DNA of 64,000 bases from Phytophthora colocasiae (lineage: Eukaryota > Oomycota > Peronosporomycetes > Peronosporales > Peronosporaceae), in NCBI GenBank assembly GCA_018806915.1, contig JAGKQI010000103.1:558001-622000 (forward strand). Reading direction: 5' to 3'. The position numbers were made by a program, and so were the translations under genes. Below, piece by piece: positions 9,450-20,575 of this stretch; within the stretch, counting starts at the first letter, position 1, and each line of letters begins with the position of its first letter. The notes beneath the pieces were generated by a model. That model was given only the letters and a program-made list of their open reading frames with translations. It did no database searches and was not told the DNA's origin.

Positions 9450-12400
9450 CTCTCTTCTTGGACTTCCAATAGAGGTCGATGAGACCAGGGATCTGTTTCA
9501 GATTCTCAACAGGTTCCATGTGGCTCTTCTTGGTCTCGCCTAACTACTCAAACCTTGTACTGCGGCTTCCCTTGTACTTACGGTGGTTAATCACGGCTTC
9601 GACCAGTTGCCTTCAGTTCCATCGGCTAACACAACCTTGTTCACCTTTTGCCTGCGCTTCGGGTCTTTGCGGTACGGCTTCAACAGTGATGTATGGAAAA
9701 CTGGATGCAACTTCAGGTTCTTCGATAATCCCAACTCATACAGGTCTCGAGATACCTTCTTCTGGACCGGGAATGGTCCAATGAACCTCGAGCTAACTTC
9801 TTCGACTGTGCGTACCCCTTATGACGGATATCCAAATTCTTCCCATCTAGTAGCACCATGTCGCCAATTTTGAAGTCTTGACAAGTCTGTTCCTGTCGTA
9901 ATAATGCTTCATGCGCTCCTGTGTTTCACTCATACGGTCTTGCGCGACCTTGAGGAAGGCTTCCTGTCGAGTAGAAACTCTTTTGCTGCTTTCTCCAACT
10001 TCTTAAACTCCGGATCTGCCGCGATATCGTCGGGCATATATGGAATATATCCTAGATCCGCTTCAAATGGTGACATGCCAATCGTAGCATGCAATCGCCG
10101 ATTATAGGCGAACTCTGCCAAATGAAGAAACTCATCCCACTCATTCTGGGCTGGGTTGATAACACCTGGAGATAATCTCCGATAAAACGGTTTGTACGTT
10201 CCGTTTGTCCATCCGTCTGCGGCCTAAATGCCGATGACAGGTTATGCTGCGTTCCCCATAGCAGTGATAACAGCCTGCCAAAACTTAGACGTAATTTGAG
10301 TCACGATCAGACACAATCGTCTTCGGAAGGCCATGATCTCTTACATAACTCTTCATGAAAACATTCGCAATATCCTCTGCGCTGTCTGTCGTCTGCGTAG
10401 CAATAAACTTTGCACGCTTGGTCAATCGATCCACAATGACCATGATGGCATTCAAACCATCCTTGCTGGGAGGTAGAGACACAATGAAATCCATTGAAAT
10501 GTCGACCCATCTACCTCGTGGTATCTCCAGCGGTTGAAGTAATCCGGGAGGCTTCACCTGCCTCGCTTTGTTGCGCTGACACATTTCACAAGTGTTCACA
10601 TAGCGCTGGATACTTCATCATCTTCGGCCAATAGTACTTCTCACGTACTGCGACATAGGTCTTGTAATACCCTGGGTGGCCTGCCGTTACTGCATCGTGG
10701 TTCTCACAAATGACTCGATTCTTCAGATCTTCGTCATCGGGAATGTACAATCTAGGACTCTCATCTTCACGCGTCTGATAATACAGCACGCCATGATCTA
10801 GCGAGTAATGCGGAACCTTGTCTCCAAGCTGTAGCTTCTTGACAAGTCCTTGCAAGTCCTTGTTCCACGAGTACATCTTCACTGCGGATTGTGCCACGGT
10901 CATATTGTTCTCGACCATGGTAGCCACAATTTCACGGTTTTGAGCCGTATCAAGAAGTTCCTTCAGGCTCACTTGCGCTGCGCTGCCTTATGCTCGAACT
11001 CAGGATTTCTCGACATCGCATCTGCGACTACATTCGTCTCCTGAATCCACTTGAACAGAGGCTGAAACTCCGCAAGTTCGTTGAACCACCGCGCAATGCG
11101 TCGATTCGTCGTCTTCTGCGTGAGAATCATCTCAATGCTCTTGTGATCTGTTTCCACCAGGAATGGCTTGTCGAGAAGATACACGCGCCATGTCTTCCAA
11201 CGCATGCATAATAGCGAGTAGTTCCTGTTCGCGAACTGGATAATTCCAGTTCTGCTGGCTTCATCTTTCTGCCCGTATAGGCTATTGGATGTTCCAACCC
11301 TCCCTCCTTTGAAATAAGACTCCCCAATTGCGAAATTTGAGGCGTCCATCCGAATTCCGAAAGGTTTGGAGAAATCAGGAAGACTGAGAACCGGAGGTGA
11401 TGACAAGCGCTTCTTAAGCTCGTCAAAACAGTGTAATTGGTTCTCATCGAGTTCGATAGCATCACGAGAACGTTTTCCTTGATACATTCATGCAAAGGAC
11501 CTGCAAACTGCGCGAAATCCTTGCAAAATCTCGAAACGTAAACCGTTGTCCCCAGGAAGCTCCATTTGCTTCTTGGTCTTGAGGACTGGCCACTCGGCGA
11601 TAATCTTCACCTTATCTGGGTCCATACGAACGCCCTTGCGTCCGACGAAGTCGCCTAAGCATGGAATCTCATCCACGCAAAATTGGCATTTGGACAGTTT
11701 GATGTAGAGCTTCTGCTCTTCACATCGCTTCAATACCCTGTCCAGTGCTGCGATGTGGTCGTTCACATCTTCACCCTTCGTGTATACGTAGATATCATCG
11801 AAGTAAATCTTCGCCACATCACTCAAATCCATGAAACCTTTGCAGCAGTCGATTAAAGGTTCCTGGGCTACCACTGAGCCCCATGGGTGTGACGAGATAT
11901 TCAAATAGACCATCTGGGGTCGAGAAAGCAGTGAAAGGTATATCTGCTTCTCGTAACTTCACTTGGTAATAACCCCAAAGTAAGTCCATGCACGAATACC
12001 AATAGCTACCGGCCATCGCATCAAAGGTATCTTCCTTGCGAGGCATAGGAATAACTGGTAAAATCGTCGCCAAGTTCAATAGACGATAATCGTGCAATAC
12101 GCCATCCGACTGGTTTCTTCACACAGAAAGTCGGTGCACAAAATGCTGACGTACTCGGTCGAATGATGCCAGCCTGAACCATCTCTTTGGTCCATTCCTG
12201 AATCGTTTTTCTCTGATCAGGACTTTGGCGCCATTGTTTGACCGAAATCGGTTGAGTACCGGGTTTGAGCAAAATCTCGTGCTCAATTCTTCCCGTACTG
12301 GCGGTGTCTCATTCGAAGTTCCGTACGGAAAACCGTATCCGCATACTTCAGTAGCGTCTCATACGCCGGATTATCCTTGAGAGCGTCCCATCCTTGACTC

Positions 12401-13127
12401 TTGAAGCGTTCAGCCTTCTCCGAATCATGCGGATTGATGACAAAACACTGCCTCAATATCCTTGTCCCTACGCAACATCTGCTGAACTGTTTGGACGAAA
12501 TAATCTTCGTTCGCCCAAACTGGCCGTTGTAGCCATGCTGCCGATAGTAATTGAAAATCTCACGGGCCTGCGCAACTCTGGCGCGGCGTTGTCCTGCCAC
12601 CCAACGGGCTGGACGAGTCTTCGGCAGTCTCAACTTCACAGTCTGCGTGTTCTCCACCTTGATGCGAGGTGCAATCTGTCCAGTATTCCAGTCGATATCA
12701 GGGTTCTGCTCCGCAGCCACATCATGCCCAAAACAACATCCTTTCCTTCAGGAACAGGCATGACTTGGAATGTTCCCGTTGTCAAAGGAAACCCTGGTAA
12801 CTGCAGAGACATCTCTACAGTCCGACGTGGACGATGCACAACTTGATCATAACCGAGATCAACTTGCATCATGTCACCTTCCGTGACATCCAACTCAAGC
12901 TTCTTCACCAACTCCTCAGTAACGCCATTCAGGCTACTGCCGTTGTCGATGAATATCGAGACGGGCCTCTCTTGGTCATCCGTCTTGAATGCTCGAGCTT
13001 CAGCCTCTAGGATCGCATACACTGCGCCCTGCATGTACCGATTTGCTTCAGTACGTTTTGGCTGAGTACAATCTGGAGAAATGTGGCCAAACTGCCACAG
13101 TTTCTGCACGTAGCTGTCTTTTTCCAA
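9450..13127 (-). pseudogene. pol: Gypsy pol (protease-RT-RNase H-integrase), multiply frameshifted
   Basis: Domains occur in order but in several frames. Protease (12700-13030) has an IDNGSS active-site loop. Reverse transcriptase (11490-12270) has the catalytic IYFDDIYVYT motif. RNase H (10970-11480) has MDAS, TDHKS and VVADAMSR. The integrase zinc domain and core (10285-10972) have CEMCQRNKA, MDFIVSLP and DRDSNYV. An integrase C-terminal barrel lies at ~9450-9900 (KIGDMVLLDG and, after a shift, FHTSLLKPYR). Shifts lie near 12720, 12280, 12060, 11900, 11490, 10590 and between 9780 and 10280. The element could move only if another copy supplied pol. Confidence 0.85.
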
Positions 13128-14260
13128 TCATCGCTCTTGCCTTTCTTCTTGTCGGAGCTCTTTGAATTCTGCTTCGACTTAGACGCACGATGCCCCGAGC
13201 TTGACGATCCTTGCGAACCCTTCGCAGGAGCTCTTGGGGGTTTTCCCGAGTAGTGTGCAAACTCAAAATTCGACGCAATCTCAATGGCATCTTGCAGTGT
13301 TGAAGGACTCTCTTCCTTGATCTTCCTCGCTGTCTCCTCTCGCAAACCGTTCTGAAAGAAGAAACGCTTCTCCAACTCGCTGATAGACAACTCTGTCTGT
13401 GATAGCAAGTCTTGAAACTTGGAGACGTAATCATGGATGGTCTCATTCTGTTTGAGACGAAACATCCTCTCGCGAAGATCATATTCGAAGTCCTTCGGCC
13501 TGAAACGAGTGCGAAGTCTTCCCTTGAAGAGCGACCATGTGGGCTGTACGTTCGTACCCTCACACTCTGCGATAAACGCGCGATACCAATTCAGCACTGA
13601 CTTGCCTAAGTTGCTGGAGATCATCGTCACAAAATCCGATGTATCTGCCTCCATCAACTCGCGTCTGCTTGCGTAATACTGCTCGGTGGCGAAGATCCAT
13701 AACTCAATATCTTCGCCGTATTTGCCTTCATACATAGGCGGATCCTTCTTTCTTTGCTCACCCCTGGACGCAACTAGATATTCGAATCTTGCGTTGGCCT
13801 GCTGCATCTGTGCTTGCAACTGGGTTTGCATCTGGGCTTGGTATGACTGTTGCTGCTGCGTTAAGTAAACTAACAGCTGTTGCATCGACATCGTGTCTGA
13901 TGCTGCGCCTGCTTGTCCTGACGACGTATTCGTAGCTTGCGGTTGGCCCCATGGGTCAGGAGCCGTCCTAGCCGTTGCTTGCGGTTGGCCCTGTGGATCA
14001 GGAGCCGTCCTAGCCGTTGCTTGCGGTTGGCCCTGTGGATCAGGAGCCGTCCTAGCCGTTGCTTGCGGTTGGCTCTGTGGAATAGGAGCCGTCCTAGCGG
14101 TAGCCTGCGGGGGGCCCTGGTGTGAATCAGGTGCCGTCCTGGCTGTTGCCTGCGGTTGGCCCTGGAGTGAATCAGGCCGTCCTGGCAGTCGTTCGAGGCG
14201 TTCTACGCGGACGCGGGTTTGAGAGTCGCGCTCACTCGATCTACCACGTGTAGATGACAT
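13007..14260 (-). CDS. gag: Gypsy gag (capsid/nucleocapsid)
   Basis: The protein has 417 residues. A basic start is followed by about six imperfect 14-residue repeats of the form GQPQATARTAPDP (residues ~30-110) and a Gln-rich stretch. A retrotransposon gag core comes next (WIFATEQYYASRR ... NWYRAFIAECEG ... RLRTRFRPKDFEYDLRERMFRL, residues ~175-320), then a Lys/Ser-rich basic region. The nucleocapsid knuckle starts as CRNCG, but the frame shifts right there. The expected second half (QFGHISPDC) is read in the frame used downstream. The shift may be a mutation or the site of gag-pol frameshifting. Gag would form the intracellular particle that packages the element RNA. Confidence 0.85.
   Translation of the reverse strand: MSSTRGRSSERDSQTRVRVERLERLPGRPDSLQGQPQATARTAPDSHQGPPQATARTAPIPQSQPQATARTAPDPQGQPQATARTAPDPQGQPQATARTAPDPWGQPQATNTSSGQAGAASDTMSMQQLLVYLTQQQQSYQAQMQTQLQAQMQQANARFEYLVASRGEQRKKDPPMYEGKYGEDIELWIFATEQYYASRRELMEADTSDFVTMISSNLGKSVLNWYRAFIAECEGTNVQPTWSLFKGRLRTRFRPKDFEYDLRERMFRLKQNETIHDYVSKFQDLLSQTELSISELEKRFFFQNGLREETARKIKEESPSTLQDAIEIASNFEFAHYSGKPPRAPAKGSQGSSSSGHRASKSKQNSKSSDKKKGKSDDWKKTATCRNCGSLATFLQIVLSQNVLKQIGTCRAQCMRS
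13940..14200. repeat. 42-bp tandem repeats inside gag
   Basis: About six units of GCTTGCGGTTGGCCCTGTGG-type sequence follow each other with a period of about 42 bp. Three central units (about 13975-14085) are almost the same, pointing to recent expansion by slippage or unequal exchange. They encode the Pro/Gln/Ala repeats of gag. Confidence 0.8.
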
Positions 14261-15010
14261 TTCGAGTGGACTTTTCGTAGCACGAACTCAATCCAATAAA
14301 ACCCAAAACCCAATGAAAGAAGGAGAAAACCTTTCTTTAGTTACGACTACTGCTTACTTCGCGATCTAGCTTGATCGTAGTGATGTCTTCAAGATGTCCG
14401 AGCTCGACGAAAATCTCGTTAAGTAAGCCCGACTCTCTCTGCAACCGCGTCGTCCTCAATACGATTTGTCAGTTTCTTGAAACGACGGGTAATGCGACGA
14501 GACTTCTTGATATTCTTAAGCAGATCCTCTTGAAGCTTAGAGAACTTCTCAGCGTCGTAAGGGTAGTCGAAAAGACTCGTATCAGGAAGAGGAGCTCGTC
14601 TCACAACTTTGACAACAGGTGGTTTCCGAACTGTCTGTCAAGTTGAGCTCACGACTCTTCCTTTTACGACTCTTGTTGTGGCTCGGTTTGTACCGACCCA
14701 TACACCAAAAGAAAGGGTAAATTGGAAGCTACCGGGAGCGATGGAAATAAAAGCTGCACTTAAGAGCGTTCCAAGCACTGAACCGGCTTCTAGTAGCGAC
14801 CAAAGAGTTACGTGCACTAGGCAGAGATATACCAACCTTTCAAAGTTGATTCCCTGACCTGTGATGGGCACGAACTCTCCCAGGAACAACCCAAAGAGAC
14901 CCCTTTAGGCCTAGCACTTCCCAGCAATTGGCTGGTGCTAATAGCCAAGGATCTACTCGCTTCTGGCTATGCCGCCCACGAGACCCGACCTTGGACAGAT
15001 GGAGCAGCTT
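14261..15010 (-). other. 5' leader of the gypsy element
   Basis: These 750 bp lie between the primer-binding site and the gag start. No frame looks like a known protein. A 61-residue Lys/Arg-rich frame at 14419-14604 might be a leftover of an upstream gag extension, but I cannot support it. Confidence 0.4.
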
Positions 15011-15028
15011 GACCAACAAGTGCTACCA
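15011..15028 (-). other. Primer-binding site of the gypsy element
   Basis: On the minus strand, TGGTAGCACTTG directly follows the LTR end. A TGG start complementary to a tRNA CCA end is the usual form. The tRNA species was not identified. Confidence 0.55.
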
Positions 15029-15487
15029 TGTAACACAGTAGGCGCGCGGGGGCGAGGAAGCGGAGGCCGGACTTGGACGGAGCGAGACCCAGGGAGGCGT
15101 GACCAGTTGATGGGCCACTGAGAGGTTGTTGGTAAATTGAAAAGTGAATTGAAATGAGGAAGGCTCTTACGGTCCTAAGCTAACTGGTGGCTCACAGAGC
15201 TCTCTCAAAAATCCAGTAGAATGTATCCTAGAGCCTATCTTTTCCTATCTTCTGATTTGGCTATCTACCAATGATTTTCCTATAAACTTCCACGTAGCAA
15301 TGTTGACTTGACTCCTGGGCGTCCCATAATCAAGCTTCGAGAACCTTCTCGAATTTCAGCCAATGAGACTCTCTCAATGTCTCAGCTGAATGGCGTAAAC
15401 CACAATGGCATAATACCAGAATCTAGTTTTAGCCAATCACAAAGTGGGTACATGTAGAGATATGTCTATCGACAGCATTCCGTCACA
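15029..15487 (-). repeat. 5' LTR of the gypsy element (459 bp)
   Basis: It has the same termini as the 3' LTR. A 46-bp deletion near its right end lies close to where minus-strand transcription control would be expected, so promoter function may be affected. The adjoining lectin frame reads 16 bases into this LTR before meeting a stop. Confidence 0.92.
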
Positions 15488-17943
15488 TTCGGAGTGATAT
15501 TTCGAATACTGTTGACGGAGCTCACAACTTTATCTGTAAGATGCTTGAGCTCGTATCCGCAGCTCGTGTTCGAATCCATTAGGTCTTGGAGTTCATCGAC
15601 AGTTGAGTCAGTCGTATTCAGAGCTCCTGTGCCAGTCAGTAAGTTCAATACGTTTTCTCCAGTCGAAATGATCTCGTCACCATTTGTGATAGCCTGCTTC
15701 ACGATCCCCTCGACAACCTTGAGGACAGTTGAAGCGTACTTAGCATTCGCAGGGACAGGAATCCCCAGACACGCACAGACGGCGATAGGGAGATTGTAGA
15801 GCACTACATCTGCTTGATAAGCAACGACAAGTAGTTCCGCTGTGTCTCCTTCGGGGGCGGACGTCTGTCGGTAACGGAGATAGTAGATAAGCCCCCGAAT
15901 TACCGTCACAATATTTGCAGCGCAAGTGATAGCCCATTTTGCAGCCTTATAAGCAGCCAGAACTTCTCCGAAGACACCAACAGTAGCAGCATTCAGCGCC
16001 ACAGTAACAACGGATCCGATCTTGGATAAAACCTCGAGAGCACAGTCGTCATTTTGAGGAATACACTCCAATGAACACGAAACAGGATACGAGAGAGGGC
16101 ACTGAGCGATGCAGTCGTCTCCATCCTTGCCATATCCCAACGGACAAATGTTAGTGCTGTTGTAGGCGACGGATTTCCGATAGCACGCAGTATCATCCGC
16201 CACTCCGATTGTAGGTCCTACCCAATTCCGGATTGTCTTGAGTCCGTAAGTGAGACTATCGCTCTCATCTGCGTCTGTAAGGGACAGATCAGTGGCGGAG
16301 ATTCTCGTCCAAATGGCTCCAAGCTGATCAACTTCATCTTCAGCTCGACCGTAGAACCCAGCAAGCTGGAAACCATCAGGAGCCGTTGCAGTAGCCTTGT
16401 CATCTGTTTGAGTTCCTCCTGATAACGAGTTCCCTGCACTTGTAATGAATTTGAGGTAGAACACTCGCGTGTGGTCATCTTTCTTCCCCCAATGAGCCTC
16501 CATCGACGTGATATACTCCCCCGAACCAAGAGTTAAAGTGTTTTCGGTTCCTCCAGAGCCTCCGTGGTTCATAGTTTCCTCCTCTGGACTTGAAATCTGC
16601 AGTGTTACGGCATCCACACGCTCTCCAGCTCGGATCGTAATGGAAGTTGCCACTTGTTCGAACTTAATCGAGTTAATGTCCGAGAATGCTACGCCGTGGG
16701 GGCCTCCGTACAGATCACTTAGTACAATGTCACTGTCCGATACAGTCGGAGCAGTACTACCCGAACTGGTTGAACTTACAGCTTCAATACTCGTCCAGAT
16801 GACACCCAATAGATCAATTTCGTCCCCATCACGACCAAAGAAACCACCCAGTTGATAGCCATCAGGAGCTGAAACAGAGCCGCTTTCATCCGTTTTACTT
16901 CCTCCAGACACGGAGTTACCTGCACTTGTACCAAAACTTAGGTAGAAAATACGGGTGTGGCCATCCTTTTGGCCCCAGTGAGCTTCCATTGACGTGATGT
17001 ACTCTCCAGTCCCCAGTGTCAGTGTATTGTCAGTTCCTCCTGTTCCTCCGTGTGTGAATGTTTGAGCGATAGGAGCTGAAACTTCGAGCGTAAGTCCGTC
17101 TACACGATCTCCAGCACGAATCGTGATGGATGAGATCGTTTGGCCCGAAGTTGCTAACGACAAGTCCGAGAATTGATCACCGTGCGGACCACCGAACGAT
17201 TGACTTAGCTGCGTCGCTGATCCAGAAGCTGTCGGTGCGGTCGTACTGGGCGACTCAGAGGTGATCAGCGTACCATCAACTGTAGAATTTGAAGCTGATG
17301 TTGACAGGTCCATTTGAGCAGTAGAAGTCTCAGTTGATGAAGAAGCTGAGTCGGGTGCCGTTGTTGCAGCTTGCGTGGATGGCGAGGTCGAGACGTCAGC
17401 GGGTGCAACAGTTCCTGGAGCCTCTGTTGGGGTATCAGTACGCGCCCAAATCGCACCGAGAAGATCGATTTCATCTCCATCCTGACCGTAAAAGCCTGCA
17501 AGTTGAAAGCCGTCGGGAGCAGTGACAGTTCCTGTCGAATCGGTTTGACTTCCACCAGACACAGAGTTCCCCGCACTCGTACCGAAGCTCAGATAGAAGA
17601 TGCGGGTGTGACCATTCTTTTGACCCCAATGAGCTTCCATTGACGTGATGTACTCTCCCGTCCCCAACGTTAATGTGTTATCGGTTCCTCCAGTTCCTCC
17701 ATGTGTAAATGTTTGAGCTGTTGGAGCTGATACTCCTAGTGAAATCCCATCCACGCGGTCCCCTGCTCGAATGGTGATGAAACTCACAGTCTCTGCTGCC
17801 ACAACGGAAGCTTCATCCGAGAACGCTGTACCGTGAGGTCCTCCAAAGGTTTCGCTAAGCTGGATAGTGTCATCGGAAGTCACTTGACCTACGACGACGA
17901 GAACCACCAAAGCAGCTAAGAGCGCCATGGAAGACGATGGCAT
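15488..17943 (-). pseudogene. Jacalin-like lectin gene copy 2, 5' part (upstream of gypsy insertion)
   Basis: The ORF (825 residues to a stop inside the LTR at 15466) starts with a clear signal peptide (MPSSSMALLAALVVLVVVGQ, then VTS-DD). Three jacalin-like domains follow at ~25-165, ~245-390 and ~400-550. Each begins with a (T/S)F/YGGPHG motif, has a THGGTGGTDNT-like turn, an EYITSMEAHWG strand and a GF(Y/F)G.DGDEIDLLG(A/V)IW end, as in carbohydrate-binding beta-prisms. Ser/Thr-rich linkers separate the domains. Then come the Cys-rich segment (CYRKS...NICPLGYG..CIAQCPLSYPV.C..ECIPQNDDC) and hydrophobic helices. Translation ends with six residues (VTECCR) from the gypsy LTR. The truncated protein could still be secreted as a lectin lacking its last third. 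Confidence 0.88.
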
Positions 17944-18039
17944 GTGTGCTGCTGGTGCAGCAAAATTGATAATGTCTTGATTCTGACGAGGACCATGCGG
18001 TGGAGGCTCACAGTTTGCCAGACGATTTCAGGTTGCCTT
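17944..18039 (-). promoter_or_regulatory. Upstream region of lectin copy 2
   Basis: On the minus strand, about 25 bp before the ATG, the sequence CATTATCAATTTTG resembles the oomycete initiator (TCATTYYNCAWTTT) but is one base short in the middle. LINE-like sequence begins soon after, so the promoter has probably lost its distal part. Confidence 0.3.
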
Positions 18040-18739
18040 GTTGAGACTGTGATACCTCATGCAACGTATTGAGGAAAGGCTGTTTCGACAGGATAGGGCC
18101 CATGGATTAGCAGTGATGACAGGGATGGCCACGTCCAACTCAAGCGTTAGTGCCGTCCGTATTCCAAAGGAACGTGTTGCAACTTCCAGGCATTCGATGC
18201 TATAAGTTGCTTGCCATGCCTACTGGTAGCACCCACCATGAAGATACTTAAGAGATTGCTTCGGCTCGGACAGTGTTTCTGCGAGCTTGAGCTTGAGACC
18301 GATCTATATCGCCCCTGGTGGATGTTGTTGGAGTCGCTCAAAGAGCAGATGGTGCTCAAGCGCAAGTGCATGGTGCGAGGTTGAGATTCACGACACCAAA
18401 GGTGTATGCCACAGTTTAATATCTACGAAGCTTACATGTTCAGCGCCCCAACTTACCGAGTAACTCGCCTTTCGAGAGCATTGAAGCACTTTAATAGGGT
18501 GGACCATGGCTCATGAGATTGGAAGTGTTGCAAGTCTAGCGAAATTGACGCCATTTCGATTAGCGAGATTTTATCCTTTTGAGGTTTTGACATGCAGCCC
18601 CGGAAAGGTGTACACAGTAGACGAAAGCACACGATCTAAAATCCACGAGGCCGGCTGGGAGGTATGCAAGGGAATCAACCTACAGTGTATTGAAGCGTGG
18701 CAGGTGTAACCCGGGGATGACTCGATGTATACAGGTCTA

Positions 18740-19889
18740 CACCATTGCACGGCGTTATTCACAAAGTGCGCACTGGAAATCAAACAATGCGCACTCAAAT
18801 TCACAAAGCGCGCGCTGAAAATCAAAAACACCTGTTATACTTTATACCTTTTAAAGAACATTGATTGTCAAATCTAATTGGAATTATTATGTACCAACTT
18901 CCATGTCAAGCATGCCTAATGCACGTTGATGATGAACCAGTGAGTGGCAAAAGGCGCGGTTGCACAGCTCTGGTGTTACCACCTCCGCAAAGAGAGGGTC
19001 AGCAGCCATCTTAAGAAATTCAGAGCGGTGCTCTGTAATCGTTGTTCCTGCCGGTACACGTATGATGGCAGGTCGTTGCCGTGCAAGAAAACGCTTGACT
19101 GCACTTTTGTAGACGGAAAAAACGTTCTCAATTGGGTTCAACATTGGCGAGTAAGGCCCAAGTTTTAGCATTTCTGCACCCTCGAATTCTTCTTCATCGA
19201 AAACGGCATCGGCGCGAGCGTGACACGGCGCATTGTCGACACCACCACCACATTGTCCAGCGAATGTGTCACTCTGATGTGACGCAAGAAGCGCCGGATG
19301 AACTCGTTGACTAGGCTATTGCGCGTTGTCACGTCACGGTGGAGCTTCTTTACAGTAAAATTGCAAGCGTCGAGTTCACGGCGAACCGTTTCGCGATTTA
19401 GCTTCACACCAAACTTCTGGTCGATCATTCTCGCCATGTCGACGCACGGTAGCTCTGGTGTGGTGGCTAGTTCGTTGAGAATGTAGTCCACGTGCTCAGG
19501 AAGTATCTTTTTCTCCGATCCACCACGCTTTTTCTGCTTGCCACTCCAGTCGCCAGACTCCTTAGCAGCCTTTATCCACCCCCATGCTGTGCGCTCACCA
19601 ACATCGTACAGTTCTGCAGTTTCCTTCCAGTTGCCTTCGCCCTTGGCTACACGCAATACTGCCCGAATGTGGAGGGGGTATCTCTTGTAGCTAGTTGGCA
19701 TCGCGCCAAAATTGAGAATCAAGTGTCGCCAGAGGCCGAGCCCAGTCAATAAATCTACGTTATAATCTCATAATTTGATGAGTATAAATTCGTGCAGGTG
19801 TTTTTGATTTTCAGCGCGCGCTTTGTGAATTTGAGTGCGCATTGTTTGATTTCCAGTGCGCACTTTGTGAATAACGCCGTGCAATGGTG
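18740..19889 (-). mobile_element. Tc1/mariner-type transposon with 95-bp inverted repeats
   Basis: The ends 18740-18834 and 19795-19889 are reverse complements over 95 bp as far as I can read. They start CACCATTGCACGGCG and are flanked by TA on both sides (18738-18739 and 19890-19891), the standard target duplication. Inside each repeat the words ATTCACAAAG, GCGCACT and AAATCAAA recur, so the repeats hold sub-repeats that may bind transposase. At 1150 bp the element is short because its transposase has an internal deletion. Confidence 0.9.
18887..19749 (-). pseudogene. Tc1/IS630-type transposase, deleted and frameshifted
   Basis: The 5' frame (19165-19749) has a helix-turn-helix N-terminus (NWKETAELYDVGERTAWGWI, then a second one around LPCVDMARMIDQKFGVKLNRETVRREL). 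The catalytic core is damaged. The segment with the first Asp is missing, because the sequence jumps from FIRRFLRH to SLDNVVVV. A frameshift falls at the second Asp motif (VDNAPCHA lies in the neighbouring frame). The 3' frame (18887-19171) continues with LKLGPYSPMLNPIENVFSVYK, which carries the last catalytic acidic residue. The enzyme cannot be active. Confidence 0.85.
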
Positions 19890-20267
19890 TAGTCTGCCGA
19901 CGTCATACAGCCTGTTGAAGAATTACAGCAACATCCCACCATACAACTTGGATGCCCCCGAGGACGCGTGCATCAAACGCTCACTCAGATATTTTGGCTT
20001 CGACGGTGTCTGGTACCTGTCATTCATGATGTAATGCTGAGGTTATTCTTTGGAGACCTGATTGTCGGATCAAGCTGTTCTTCATGCGAATTAGCAATCC
20101 GGAAGTACAAAATTGTGTTCGGGATGGTTGTGATTCCATTGAAACGCTGGAACATTGTTTTCTCAGTTGTCCAAAGCTAGCACAAATGTGGCGAATACTT
20201 TGGTGTAAATGGCGGGTGGCATTTCGAAGCACGCTGGAGTGGAAGGTTACATTTTTTGGGATCAGTA

Positions 20268-20443
20268 GAGGTTTTTAGCAGAACTGTGTATTCACGAAAA
20301 GTCTGTTGACCATACGGGTTTTACGCCTAACCTCATCGTGGAAAGAAGCAGGACAGTTCTGCTAAAGTTAGTTACGGAAACTTGTCAGTTGTGCTGACAG
20401 ATGATTGACAAGTCTGAACAGGAACGGTTCTGCTAAAAACCTC
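20268..20443. mobile_element. MITE (176 bp) with TA target duplication
   Basis: The 17-bp perfect terminal inverted repeats begin GAGGTTTTTAGCAGAAC, and TA flanks both ends (20266-20267, 20444-20445). A further copy of the inner word (AGTTCTGCTAAAG) occurs at about 20354. There is no coding capacity. The TA duplication points to a Tc1/mariner-type autonomous parent. It lies in the LINE relic. Confidence 0.8.
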
Positions 20444-20575
20444 TAGTTCCTGGATTGAACTGGATCTAGTTCAATAGCCAAATAGTCCGAAATGCAATTT
20501 GACTGTATACAATTTTAAAAACTCTGATCAAGATCTGTAGTTTCGGATCTATAAAATACCAGCGCTTGTTCCTCT

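Larger units (their letters stand above)
8902..15487 (-). mobile_element. Ty3/gypsy LTR retrotransposon, complete but with broken pol
   Basis: The element is 6586 bp, bounded by direct LTRs (8902-9410 and 15029-15487) and flanked by identical TTCGG at 8897-8901 and 15488-15492. Genes run on the minus strand in the order gag, protease, reverse transcriptase, RNase H, integrase, which is the Ty3/gypsy order. A primer-binding site starting TGGTAGCACTTG abuts the 5' LTR, and a purine tract (GAAGGGAGGTCA) abuts the 3' LTR. The LTRs differ by two substitutions, two short indels and one 46-bp deletion, so the insertion is probably fairly young, yet pol has several frameshifts. It sits inside lectin copy 2. 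Confidence 0.92.

Noticed and set aside
13940..14200. Possible CRISPR-like array
   Set aside because: The units are contiguous 42-bp coding repeats with no unique spacers, inside gag, in a eukaryotic genome.
13893..14222. Plus-strand ORF with repeated GSGAVLAVACGW units
   Set aside because: It is the antisense reading of the gag tandem repeats; the period follows from the 42-bp DNA repeat.
15466..15487. Natural C-terminus of lectin copy 2 at the VTECCR stop
   Set aside because: These residues and the stop come from the gypsy LTR; the real C-terminus lies at 8175.
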